From Propionibacterium cyclohexanicum (GTDB lineage Bacteria > Actinomycetota > Actinomycetes > Propionibacteriales > Propionibacteriaceae): DNA of 54,248 bases. The position numbers and the translations under genes were made by a program. The notes beneath the pieces are model-generated. The model ran no database searches. It was not told the DNA's origin and saw only the letters and a program-made list of their open reading frames with translations. This document shows, one piece after another, positions 1-7,900 of this stretch (position 1 is the first letter of the stretch; every line of letters starts with the position of its first letter). The stretch is from NCBI RefSeq assembly GCF_900111365.1, contig NZ_FOGZ01000020.1:1-54248 (forward strand), given 5' to 3'.

Positions 1-97
1 CCTCGGAAGGCCTCGGCCACTATCCGGGCACCGACGCGCCGCGCCCTCCCACCACGGCTGCTGCGTCGCCTACACCCTCATCTGGGAAGAGCCCGGA
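1..97 (-). mobile_element. End of an ISL3-family insertion sequence (partial)
   Basis: The 25 bases at 69-93 are, in reverse complement, identical at 24 of 25 positions to 54154-54178, which directly abut the 3' end of a transposase reading frame at the other edge of the window. This marks 69-93 as a terminal inverted repeat, with the element running leftwards out of the window. The sequence inside it does not encode the transposase C-terminus, so this is probably the 5' end of the element, with its transposase on the minus strand. Family assignment is from memory of actinobacterial ISL3 ends. The exact outer boundary (about 93-97) is not fixed because no target duplication can be seen. Confidence 0.55.
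69..93. repeat. Terminal inverted repeat, copy 1
   Basis: This 25-base segment is the inverse of 54154-54178 with a single mismatch (C versus A at the ninth base of the repeat read from its GGCTCTTC end). It is the end of an insertion sequence that lies mostly outside the window. Confidence 0.75.
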
Positions 98-645
98 AAC
101 CCAATGGACTCCTTCGGGGCCCTACTGCTTACACGCTTTTTGCGTGGGCCTTCTTGCTGTGGGCCGCTTTTATGGTTGATTTGATGGTCACGGCGATACT
201 CACGTTTCTTTTATGGGGTAAATTTGATGTTCTCTCGAACGTACTCGAAGTAGTTTCCTTAGCGCTGATCGCTTCCTTCATCGGTGCCGCCCTTGCTGGA
301 TTCGCAAAAATGAAGAAAGAGATCTATGCTGGGTACACAACACTTCCCTGGTCTACAGAGAGTATCTCGATCCGTGATCCCAAGACGGGTAATCTGCTGA
401 GGCTCAGTGGCGAGGCTCTTCCCAAAGGGGGGCGTTATCTGACGTTCAGGCTTTTGCGGGCCGAAGAGCACGATCCGCACCCCCGGGTCCCTGTAGGGGG
501 CGGCACGGGCTTCCAGTCGGGTGGGGGCCCGGCACAAAGGCATTCCCGCCGTGTCATGCGGGTGATCCGGTGGGTGCTCATCGGCTGTTTTGTGGCGATC
601 GCGATGGCACGGGTGTTGTTGGCATTGCATACCGGTTCGCTCTAG
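97..645 (+). pseudogene. 5'-truncated membrane protein ORF next to the insertion sequence
   Basis: The frame is open from the insertion-sequence end to the stop at 643-645. It can be read from a TTG at 154 (163 aa) or an ATG at 172, but no good ribosome binding site precedes either. The hydrophobic run is already under way upstream of 154, so the original start was probably removed by the IS insertion. Visible features are two membrane segments near the N-terminus, a soluble middle of about 90 residues and a third membrane segment at the C-terminus. The next item is an Rhs tip, so this may be the remains of another immunity gene. I do not recognise the family. Confidence 0.45.
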
Positions 646-675
646 GCATGGTTACGGTGAGTGTTGCCTCCCACC

Positions 676-1264
676 CCTCGTGGCGCTGACCGGGCAGGCG
701 TATGTGTACACCGGCGATGATCCCCTCAACCGGACAGACCCCACCGGGTTGTTCGACTGGGGACTTGCACTGGGAATCACAGCAGGAGTTGTGGGAATCG
801 CAGCATTAACAATCTCCACAGCAGGAGTTGGTGATTTGACCTTCTTGGGCGCGGGAATTGGTATAGAAGCAGATATCGGCGCCGCGGGACTAGGGGCTGT
901 ATCAACTGGAGTTGATTGCTCACATGACTGGAAGAGCCTCCAGTGTGGCTTAGATACGTTATCATTGGGATTTGGTGGTGCGGGAATAGTTGGCGATTTT
1001 TCCCACTTGGGAAGAGCTTTTTCGATGGCAATGGGCGGTCTTTCTGATGTCTATACGTGGGAGAGCGTCGGAGTCACTATCTATGATGATACTCGCGACG
1101 ACGATGAGGACGCCAGTTCCCGCTCTTCAGCCGATGGATCCACCTCGGGTGATTCCAGTTCATTTGGTGAAGATCCTGGGAACCGGTCCTCAGGGGTACA
1201 CTCAAGCTGGGGTTCGAGTTCCTATCCAGATTATACAAGGACAGGATACGGCTACCCATGCTGA
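676..1264 (+). pseudogene. Orphan Rhs C-terminal tip 1 (putative toxin end, no start codon)
   Basis: The frame begins abruptly with the last part of an Rhs core, including the motif LNRTDPTG that normally marks the core/tip junction. It continues into a variable tip of about 170 residues. The tip opens with glycine/alanine-rich hydrophobic stretches that could be membrane-active and ends in an acidic, serine-rich segment and a final PC. The junction DNA repeats at 4226-4299. There is no start codon or ribosome binding site at the junction. This is what orphan polymorphic-toxin cassettes look like: they are expressed only after recombination into a full-length Rhs gene. No catalytic motif is recognised, and the toxin role is inference from context. 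Confidence 0.6.
677..749 (+). repeat. Rhs core/tip junction repeat, copy 1
   Basis: This segment matches 4226-4299 closely (same bases through CTCGTGGCGCTGACCGGGCAGG, then near-identical). It encodes the end of the Rhs core up to DPTG. Such short homology is the substrate for tip replacement in Rhs loci. Copy 2 carries an extra T that shifts the frame. Confidence 0.7.
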
Positions 1265-1401
1265 GATGGTGGGCAGAACTTTATCAGTGAACGCCGGATT
1301 GGAAGATGACCCCTTCTCTCGAACCGAATCGCGGAGAGGAGATAATATATCTTCAGGATATTATATCATATATCATGGTTTTTGAGTGAGATGGATGAAT
1401 A

Positions 1402-1962
1402 TTGTCTGAACTTACTGAATATGCACAGCAGCGAGAATCCCGCCGTTCTCAAAACGCTTTCGTAATGGGAGGATTCACGGGATGCATGATTGCCTCTCTG
1501 GCCGCATCAGCACTTCTTGGCGGTCGAACTTTGTGGTGGCTGATTGCCCTACTGCTCTTGTTGACTGTGTTCATGGCATATCTCTCTGTATCAATGATGG
1601 TTCCTGTACACCCGGATCATCTCGTTCCATTGCGAGAGCAGCCGGCAGGCGCTTGGCCAGCGATGGTTCGGGCGAAGTCCTTCGAACGGGTAATTGAACG
1701 GCGACCGAGGATAGAAGACTTCGCAGAACTTCCGGGGCGTATCACCTTCGAATCCGACAGGACCATCGTGTGGGTCATGGGTAAGAGCAACCGAATGGTC
1801 TTTGGGCCTCTAGAACGACGTTGGCAGCCACCATATACCTTGTCGGCTCGCAGGCTTAAAGGGATAGGAGGTCAGGTACACTTGATAATTCGGACCGGTC
1901 CTGACCCCGCACAAGACGTTGATGACATATGGCTCCATCTGGCCAAAGATTTCCCGATCTAG
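1402..1962 (+). CDS. Putative Rhs-associated immunity protein, two-TM type (paralogue A)
   Basis: This 186-aa protein starts at a TTG that aligns exactly with the ATG of paralogue B at 3264. A short charged N-terminus (LTEYAQQRESRR) is followed by two transmembrane helices at roughly residues 20-40 and 42-66, then a soluble C-terminal domain of about 115 residues. The most conserved blocks with paralogue B are PDHLV, FGPLERRW, ARRLKG and TGPDP-x4-DVDD. It lies directly downstream of an orphan Rhs tip, which is the usual place for a cognate immunity gene, and a membrane-anchored immunity protein would suit a membrane-active or envelope-acting toxin. The family is not one I can name; the immunity role is inference. 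Confidence 0.6.
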   Translation: MSELTEYAQQRESRRSQNAFVMGGFTGCMIASLAASALLGGRTLWWLIALLLLLTVFMAYLSVSMMVPVHPDHLVPLREQPAGAWPAMVRAKSFERVIERRPRIEDFAELPGRITFESDRTIVWVMGKSNRMVFGPLERRWQPPYTLSARRLKGIGGQVHLIIRTGPDPAQDVDDIWLHLAKDFPI

Positions 1963-1966
1963 AGGT

Positions 1967-2446
1967 CCGCTGCCCAAAGTCAGGGTTGACCTCGCGACCA
2001 CTGGCACGACCGGGAACCCCCACCCGGTACGGCTGCGACGAGGCGATGTGTTCGTGGCGGCTGAAGGCGGAAGCGAAGACACTGTGAATCAACTCGCTGG
2101 GACAGCGTGCACAGCAGGTGCCGGTGGTTCAGCAGCAATCGGAATCTCAGTGACGGGGGCGGGAGAGTGTGGGGAATCTCCTACTTCTGCCGAGATCGAT
2201 TTCAGCGGTGGGGGAGACTTCGGTTGGGATGTCAATGTGGGACTTTCCAAGACGTGTGTGTGGGCGCCGTTCGGGAGCTATGCAGGATGTTCAAATGAAA
2301 ATCAGGATTCGTCGTCAAGCGATCAGTCACCAAGGGGATCGTCCTCATCGGGAAGTTCAAGGGGAAGTTCTCCGCAGAGTGCGGCGCCTGAATATGGAAG
2401 TACTGTGCACCAGTACTATGCCACTTCCGCAGATTGCCCGGGATGA
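1967..2446 (+). pseudogene. Orphan Rhs tip 2 (degenerate)
   Basis: An open frame runs from just after paralogue A to the stop at 2444-2446. It encodes a glycine-rich segment, then a part containing several cysteines, then a serine/glycine-rich stretch much like the serine-rich end of tip 1. It has no convincing start. The first 30 bases after the stop of paralogue A resemble those after paralogue B, so a duplication boundary lies close by. The layout (tip followed by a small ORF at 2547) matches a second toxin/immunity cassette. No catalytic motif is recognised. Confidence 0.4.
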
Positions 2447-2546
2447 AGATAGAATAGATAGAGGGATGATCGTCGCGCGGAGATATATGATGTGAAGCAC
2501 ATAGTCACCGCTTAGTCGGAGTTTGTACCTATTCTGGAGTGGGCTT

Positions 2547-2877
2547 ATGATGAGCGAAAACGAATGCGGCGAACTTATCGCCACGATTACTCCCTATGCT
2601 GTCGGGATCAGGATCGGTCGAGGAGGGGGCTTCAATGCGAGTTGGCCCTTCTTTCGGGAATTTCTAATCTATCAGCGCGGGCTATATGTGGGAAATTTCA
2701 TGTCGAACTCTTGGGTGCCACGTAGTTCTATCACGTCGATCCGAGTGGGCTTGTTCAGTCTGAGAATAAAGTGGACATTGGGGGGGAGAAGAATCATCGG
2801 CCATGATTACCAGTTTCCGTCACGCACGGAACATCTCAGCTGCTCTTGAACGAGCCGGATATCAAGTGCATTCTTGA
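2547..2877 (+). pseudogene. Small immunity-like ORF frameshifted at a G7 run
   Basis: An ATG at 2547 is preceded by GGAG about 8 bases upstream. The frame as written stops at 2847-2849 after 100 aa, and its last 20 residues look unnatural. Removing one G from the run of seven at 2780-2786 switches to a frame that ends at 2875-2877 with a plausible amphipathic helical C-terminus (FRHARNISAALERAGYQ). The restored protein would be about 109 aa, mostly beta-strand-like with a final helix, reminiscent of small bacterial PH-like proteins; that resemblance is only an impression. It sits after tip 2 and is therefore the candidate immunity partner. Confidence 0.5.
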
Positions 2878-3263
2878 CACAAATGAGCCACGATAGGGAA
2901 GAACTCCTGGGGTCTAGGGGTCCCAGATACCGTTCTGGTTGTTGGATGGGATAATGCTCTCCAAGTGTTCTGGTTCTCGGTGGTGTGTCGCGATCCGGGG
3001 ATGGGCTGCGAGAGGAGATAGGATCAGGCGAGGGATCGCTTCGAGAGATGGGCGTGGGGAGACCAGATCTGCGGGAACGGGATCTCACAGTGGAGGGAAT
3101 TCTGGTTATGGCTACTCTGAGTCTTCTTTTGATGGCGGATCTCCATGCTGACTCCACGGCTTCTCGATGTGGCACTTGGTCAGTCACAGAATGATCAGAA
3201 GTATCGCCTCGTGCAGCTGCGGGAGGCGAATTATCCTGCAAATCGCATTGAACAAGGGCTATT
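2878..3263 (+). pseudogene. Degenerate tip 3 remnant without an intact frame
   Basis: No intact gene is visible in these 386 bases. Short stretches in different frames encode a serine/glycine-rich segment ending in GGSPC (stop at 3149-3151), similar in style to the end of tip 1. They suggest a third Rhs tip broken by frameshifts. It is followed at once by paralogue B, repeating the tip-then-small-gene pattern. Confidence 0.35.
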
Positions 3264-3809
3264 ATGGACCAATTGACTGAGTATGCCAAAGAGCGTGAGT
3301 CGCGTCGGCTGATGGGGGTGTGGCCAAGGGTGGGTACGTTCACCTTCATTCTTGTGGTGGCCTTCATGCACGGTGGAGGACCGTGGGTTACTGGGTTGCT
3401 TGTTGTGCTCGGCGTCGCAGCCGCATATCTCACGTTGAGTGTGGTGATCCCGGTGCAACCGGATCATCTCGTGAGACCTCACGAGACCCCCGTAGGGGTT
3501 TGGTCGGCATCAATGCGTGCGCGGTCCTTTGAGGAGGTGGTCAGCCGACGTCCGAATACCGAGGAATTCATGACACTTGGTGGGAAGATCACATTCCACG
3601 CGGATGGAACGGTGGTGTGGCGCGTCGGATCGTTTTCTGAACGACGTTTCGGGCCCTTGGAGCGACGCTGGACACCTCCATATGACCTGACTGCTCGCCG
3701 GCTCAAGGGGCCACGCCACCAGTTGCATGTTGCTATCCAGACCGGTCCTGACCCAGAACTAGATGTTGATGATGTGTGGCTATGGGCAACAAAGAATTTC
3801 CCGATTTAG
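3264..3809 (+). CDS. Putative Rhs-associated immunity protein, two-TM type (paralogue B)
   Basis: This 181-aa homologue of the 1402-1962 product aligns end to end without large gaps and shares LTEYA, ESRR, PDHLV, FGPLERRW-x-PPY, ARRLKG and TGPDP. Two transmembrane helices occupy about residues 20-62 and the remainder is soluble. The start is ATG with no strong ribosome binding site. About 30 bases after the stop also match the sequence after paralogue A, so the duplicated unit is longer than the gene. Divergence is considerable, so the duplication is old or the copies were acquired separately. Function inferred from position only. Confidence 0.6.
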   Translation: MDQLTEYAKERESRRLMGVWPRVGTFTFILVVAFMHGGGPWVTGLLVVLGVAAAYLTLSVVIPVQPDHLVRPHETPVGVWSASMRARSFEEVVSRRPNTEEFMTLGGKITFHADGTVVWRVGSFSERRFGPLERRWTPPYDLTARRLKGPRHQLHVAIQTGPDPELDVDDVWLWATKNFPI

Positions 3810-3829
3810 GGGTCTGCCGTCCAGAGCGA

Positions 3830-4390
3830 AGGATGGTACGAGCCAGGCGTTTGATGCGGCGGGGCGGTTGTGTTGGTTGGCCTCGTTGGCGGTGACTGGG
3901 GTGTGGTGCTCTTGTGTCGGGTGCGGCGACCTATTCGTCTATCGGCACCGGACAGGGCACCGCCATGACCCCGGCGTCGGGGGCGGGGAACCAGCAGTTC
4001 TATTTTTCGGATCCGCATGGTTCCACTGTCGCCCTGACCAACAGCACCGGAACCGTGGATGCCACGTGGGCGTACAGTCCGTGGGGTGTTGTGACGGCGC
4101 ATAGTGGTGCCGCGTCGACGTCGATTCTGTTTGCGGGGGCGTATAGGGATGCGGAGACTGGGCTGCTCTACCTGCAGGCCCGCTACTACGATCCGGCCAC
4201 GGCGGTGTTCCTCACTGTCGATCCTCTCGTGGCGCTGACCGGGCAGGCCTATGTTGTACACCGGCGATGACACCCTCAACCGAATAGACCCCACCGGACG
4301 TTCCTGGCAGGCTTTCGTGGCGGGCGCAGCGAGCGCGGTCTTTGGTAATGGTCAAGTCCCGTGGCGTGGTGTCACTCCTGTTGTTCCCTG
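3830..4390 (+). pseudogene. Rhs core C-terminal fragment with a short tip, frameshifted
   Basis: The end of an Rhs repeat core is recognisable: AFDAAGRLCWLA in one frame, then after a shift near 3900-3915 a second frame with FSDPHGSTVALTN, a GLLYLQARYYDPATAVF block and VALTGQAYV. Around 4254 an extra T (TATGTTGTAC versus TATGTGTAC at 700) breaks the frame. Restoring it gives YTGDDTLNRIDPTG and a short tip ending at 4388-4390. At least two frameshifts and no N-terminal part make this a remnant, probably once the donor or acceptor for the tips upstream. Confidence 0.65.
4226..4299 (+). repeat. Rhs core/tip junction repeat, copy 2
   Basis: Closely matches 677-749 and encodes the end of the Rhs core up to DPTG. 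It differs by one inserted T near 4254 and a few substitutions. Confidence 0.7.
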
Positions 4391-4546
4391 TGATGGGTGA
4401 GGGGCAGGCGGTGAGGTAGAGCTCGCAGCGGGCTGTTCGAGGTGGCCGTTCACACCTGGATAGGTCCTGCAGATGCAGACCAATTCAGGTTTCCAAGCGT
4501 CTTCCCGGTACGCTGAAATGGTGGCCGGAGAGATATGGAAACCGGC
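4340..4546. other. Non-coding remnant between the Rhs island and the core chromosome
   Basis: No gene is seen. The stretch around 4348-4362 (GGTCAAGTCCCGTGG) resembles termini of actinobacterial transposons, possibly IS256-like, but no matching second end is present. It is best regarded as the scarred edge of the accessory island. Confidence 0.25.
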
Positions 4547-6391
4547 CTACCGGAGAGTCCGCAGCCATTCCCGAAGCGCCAAGGTGGCGCGGGTGTCGTC
4601 CTCGTTGTATTCGAGCACCCGGCGCCGCAGAGCTGCCTTCTCCACAGCGTCGGCGGAGCCGACCGCTCTGGCGAACCAGCGTTGGGAGTTCAACCCGCCG
4701 GGTTCCTCGTCTCGCCACCGGAACCCCGCCCCAGACTGAGCCAGCGCCTTGAGGCCAAGCCCATGAGCTCCGAAGAAGTTGCTCCGGACGACCGGGAAGA
4801 GATCGAAGAAGGCAGTGCGGGTGAGTCGATTGGCGGCCCGTACGGTCTGGGGCAGGCCACCGGAGGCCGCGATCCGTCTGATGTGGACCACCTCGAAATC
4901 CGAGTAGTGGTAGACGCGTCCCTCCGGATGCGCCTCCAGCTGTGCAACGAGCCATGTCATCGCCTCTTCGGCCAGTGCCCGTTCGGCTGCCTCATCGAGC
5001 ACGGCGAAGCGCGAGAAGTGCACATAGTGCGAACCGGCGGAGTCCTGAGGATCGCTCACAAGAAAACCCCACAGGTAGACCCGATCGCGTACCGAGGTCT
5101 CGATGTCCAAGTCGATCGACCACCCGTCGGGCGGCAACTCGATCGCTCCCGGGCGGGTGCGTTCCAGCGTCTCCCCTCGGGCGAGCAGCCGAGCCCGGCG
5201 TGCCGCGACCCGCAGCCGCTTTTCCCCACCCGCCCTGTGCGCGACCTGCGGAAGATAGTCCGGCAGCAGCGCCTCGATGTCGGCGCTGGCCAGCTGCTGG
5301 ATCGTCTGGATGCCCATGGCCCGCAGCAGACTGACCTCCCGAGCATCGAGGCGGGCCTTGTCGATGTGCAGGCTCAGGTCGTTCTCGTCGAAGCGCGGCC
5401 GACAGACCGGCCACCACGGGCACCCCTCGCACTCGTCCACGACCACCGGACGCACGGCAGGCTCGGGGCCAGTGCCGCCGCCATGACGACCCAATGCCAC
5501 CCGCGCCACGTGCAGCCGGAACTCGAACTCGTGGTCATAGCGCTCCAGCGCGCTGAAGCGCCGCCAGCCACTGCGGGCGGTGCGGGCGAAGACACGCAGC
5601 ACCGGGGCATCGAGCGCGCACCATGTGATGAGGGCCCGGCCACCGCTCGCAAAGCCCTCGGGTGAACCGGACACCGGGGTCCAGGCAGCGGCGCCGCCCA
5701 CCCCCGCAGGCCGCTCCTGGCCGCCACTCGCCGGGGCGGGCACCACCCGGTCCGTACCGATGAGACCACCGCTGGGTCGTCCGCCCGCCTGCCAGCCCAG
5801 CGACTCCAGCATCCGCCAATGATGGGCAAGCCTCAGCAGGTCCCTCTCGCGGCTCATGCGCACCACGGCCCCCACGACGGCGATGTGTGCCGCGCCTTCT
5901 CCCACAAGCTGGGCGTCGGGCCCATCCCCGTGCTCGGACTTTTGAAGGACCCGGTGGCGCACGAGGAGCACGGGACGATATCCCGAGGCATGCCCTCCAG
6001 GCCCACCGGCCAGGACAAGCGCATCCGGACTCCCGCTGCGATGGCCGGCCATGTCATGTGGCAGCCGAGGCCAGACGATCACCGGGGCCATCCGGTCGAC
6101 CGCCGCCACCGTCGCGGCCACCTGGGCTGCTTCCTCATCCCCCGCCAGGCCCCGCAGATCGACGGCCCCCGGCCATTGGCCAAGCCGCTCGAGCAGATCC
6201 TCGGGCCCGGGCGTCGTGGCCGGCGCCTCAGCAAGAGGGCTTGCTTCAGCGGCGCCCGCACTGCCGTCGCGCGCCGGGCGCGACACCGCCGGGTCGAACC
6301 AGTTGTGCGTCGCAACTGGGCATCTCCAGGCCGCATCGGCATCGAGCAGGAGTGCGGACGCCGACGCGCCCGATAGCGGATCGCCGCCCAT
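4547..6391 (-). CDS. TM0106-type RecB-like nuclease with RNase H-like domain
   Basis: A 614-aa predicted nuclease of the RecB/Cas4-related group. The middle carries a cysteine cluster (CEGCPWWPVC) typical of iron-sulfur-stabilised RecB-like nucleases. The C-terminal third reads as an RNase H-like exonuclease domain: WSIDLDIETS supplies the first acidic residues, YHYSDFEV a middle motif, and EYNEDDTRAT the final conserved acidic pair. The ATG at 6391 lies only three bases after the menG stop, so it is translated from the menG transcript. The family is widespread in actinobacteria but its substrate is not established; single-strand DNA or RNA processing is likely. Linkage to menG is probably positional. 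Confidence 0.75.
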   Translation of the reverse strand: MGGDPLSGASASALLLDADAAWRCPVATHNWFDPAVSRPARDGSAGAAEASPLAEAPATTPGPEDLLERLGQWPGAVDLRGLAGDEEAAQVAATVAAVDRMAPVIVWPRLPHDMAGHRSGSPDALVLAGGPGGHASGYRPVLLVRHRVLQKSEHGDGPDAQLVGEGAAHIAVVGAVVRMSRERDLLRLAHHWRMLESLGWQAGGRPSGGLIGTDRVVPAPASGGQERPAGVGGAAAWTPVSGSPEGFASGGRALITWCALDAPVLRVFARTARSGWRRFSALERYDHEFEFRLHVARVALGRHGGGTGPEPAVRPVVVDECEGCPWWPVCRPRFDENDLSLHIDKARLDAREVSLLRAMGIQTIQQLASADIEALLPDYLPQVAHRAGGEKRLRVAARRARLLARGETLERTRPGAIELPPDGWSIDLDIETSVRDRVYLWGFLVSDPQDSAGSHYVHFSRFAVLDEAAERALAEEAMTWLVAQLEAHPEGRVYHYSDFEVVHIRRIAASGGLPQTVRAANRLTRTAFFDLFPVVRSNFFGAHGLGLKALAQSGAGFRWRDEEPGGLNSQRWFARAVGSADAVEKAALRRRVLEYNEDDTRATLALREWLRTLR

Positions 6392-6394
6392 GCC

Positions 6395-7090
6395 TCATTC
6401 CGCCCACGCCCGGTGCAGGGCCACGATGCCCCCGGAGAGATTGCGCCAGGCGATGCGTGACCAACCAGCTGCAGCCAGCATCTCGGCCAGCGGCTGCTGC
6501 GCCGGCCAGGCCAGGATCGACTCCGTGAGATAGGAATAGGAATCCGGGTTCGAGCCGAGCCTGGCAAACAGAGGCATCACGGTGGCCAGGTAAAAGTCCT
6601 TGTAGACCATCCGTAGGGGGGTGGAGGTCGGCGTGGAGAACTCACAGATCACCAGCCGCCCGCCCGGTCGTGTCACCCGGCGCAACTCCCGTAGCGCCGC
6701 CGCAGTGTCCTCGACATTGCGCAGTCCGAAGCTGATCGTCACGGCATCGAAGGCCCCGTCACGATAGGGCAGCGCCGTCGCATCGCCGCGCACGAAGGAA
6801 AGCCCGGGCTGGCGTCGTTTGCCGGTGACCAGCATGCCCATGGACAGGTCGGTGGGGAAGACATGCGCACCAGCAGCCGCGAAGGGCGCCGACGAGGTAC
6901 CCGTCCCGGCAGCCAGGTCCAAGACATTCTCACCAGCCCGGGCGTTCACGGCACGGACGACCTGCCTGCGCCATGCCCGGTCCTGGCCCAGGCTCATGAG
7001 ATCGTTGAGCAGGTCATAGCGGGGCGCCACCTGGTCGAACATTCCGGCCACTTGGTCGCGCTTCTTCTCCAGCGTCGCACGGGTCACCAC
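6395..7090 (-). CDS. menG: Demethylmenaquinone methyltransferase
   Basis: A 231-aa SAM-dependent C-methyltransferase of the UbiE/MenG family that performs the last step of menaquinone synthesis. The SAM-binding glycine motif LDLAAGTGT lies near residue 55. The family signature region follows: SFGLRNV, then a [17 protein letters not shown] block and [11 protein letters not shown]. The start is one of two adjacent GTG codons (7090 or 7087); 7090 follows a weak CAGAAT hexamer by six bases, compatible with a leaderless start, while a longer frame upstream looks non-coding. Its neighbours, MenF and a MenJ-like reductase, belong to the same pathway. Confidence 0.9.
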   Translation of the reverse strand: MVTRATLEKKRDQVAGMFDQVAPRYDLLNDLMSLGQDRAWRRQVVRAVNARAGENVLDLAAGTGTSSAPFAAAGAHVFPTDLSMGMLVTGKRRQPGLSFVRGDATALPYRDGAFDAVTISFGLRNVEDTAAALRELRRVTRPGGRLVICEFSTPTSTPLRMVYKDFYLATVMPLFARLGSNPDSYSYLTESILAWPAQQPLAEMLAAAGWSRIAWRNLSGGIVALHRAWAE

Positions 7091-7207
7091 GAGCCTATTC
7101 TGGCAGACCGGGGGGACCCGGCCCCGGCTTCCTCTGGCAGGCCTGCGGCACGCAGGGCGGGTGTGCGCCGGGGGCTCGACTGGGACGGATCGCCGCCGTG
7201 CACCACA

Positions 7208-7900
7208 ATGGGGGCCATGGCGAGGCGCGCGACGGTCCTGAAGATCAGCAATCTGGTGAAGAAATACGGGGAGCACACGGTGCTCAGCGGGTTCAGTCTG
7301 GAGGCACACGAATCCGAGGCGATAGCCCTGACCGGACGCAATGGTTCGGGCAAGTCGACTGTGCTGCGATGCATCGTCGGCTCCGACAAGCCGACGGAGG
7401 GCACCATCGAGGTACTGGGCGTCAAGGCGAAGGACACCGATCCCGAATTCCGCCGCAATGTGGCCACCGTCATCGACGACCTGGACTTCTTCCCCGATCT
7501 GTCGGTCGTGGAGCACCTCGACCTGCTCGCCCGGGCCCACGGTCTCGAGGACACCGACGAACTCGTCGATTCCATCCTCGATGAGGTCCAGCTGGTGCCC
7601 CAATCCGGGCAGCTGCCAGGCACGCTGTCAAGCGGGCAGCGCCGGCGCCTGGCTCTGGCCACGGCCTTCGTGCGGCCCAAGAAGCTGCTCATCCTCGACG
7701 AGCCGGAGCAGCGCCTCGACCAGGAGGGTATCGCCTGGCTCGGTCAACGGCTGCGCCACGAGAAGGACGACAACGGGCTGTGCATCGTCATGGCCAGTCA
7801 TGAGCCCAGTCTCGTGGCCGCTGTCGGGGCGCGGGTCGTGCGCCTGGGTGCGCCGGAGAGCTCCGCGCAGTCCCTGGCGGAGCCGGAGCAGCTGATATGA
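7208..7900 (+). CDS. ABC transporter ATP-binding protein
   Basis: A 230-aa nucleotide-binding subunit: Walker [10 protein letters not shown] at residues 43-51, signature LSSGQ near 140, Walker B LLILDEP near 160-166, and the switch histidine in ASHEP. It would power the polytopic protein encoded next, with which it overlaps by four bases (ATGA), so the two are translationally coupled. ATG at 7217 is an alternative start. It is divergent from menG. The substrate cannot be told; the single-NBD plus large-permease layout suits an exporter. Confidence 0.85.
   Translation: MGAMARRATVLKISNLVKKYGEHTVLSGFSLEAHESEAIALTGRNGSGKSTVLRCIVGSDKPTEGTIEVLGVKAKDTDPEFRRNVATVIDDLDFFPDLSVVEHLDLLARAHGLEDTDELVDSILDEVQLVPQSGQLPGTLSSGQRRRLALATAFVRPKKLLILDEPEQRLDQEGIAWLGQRLRHEKDDNGLCIVMASHEPSLVAAVGARVVRLGAPESSAQSLAEPEQLI

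Noticed and set aside
2939-3194. Small intact genes in the tip 3 region
   Set aside because: Overlapping short frames without ribosome binding sites and with Rhs-tip-like fragments in different frames indicate decay.
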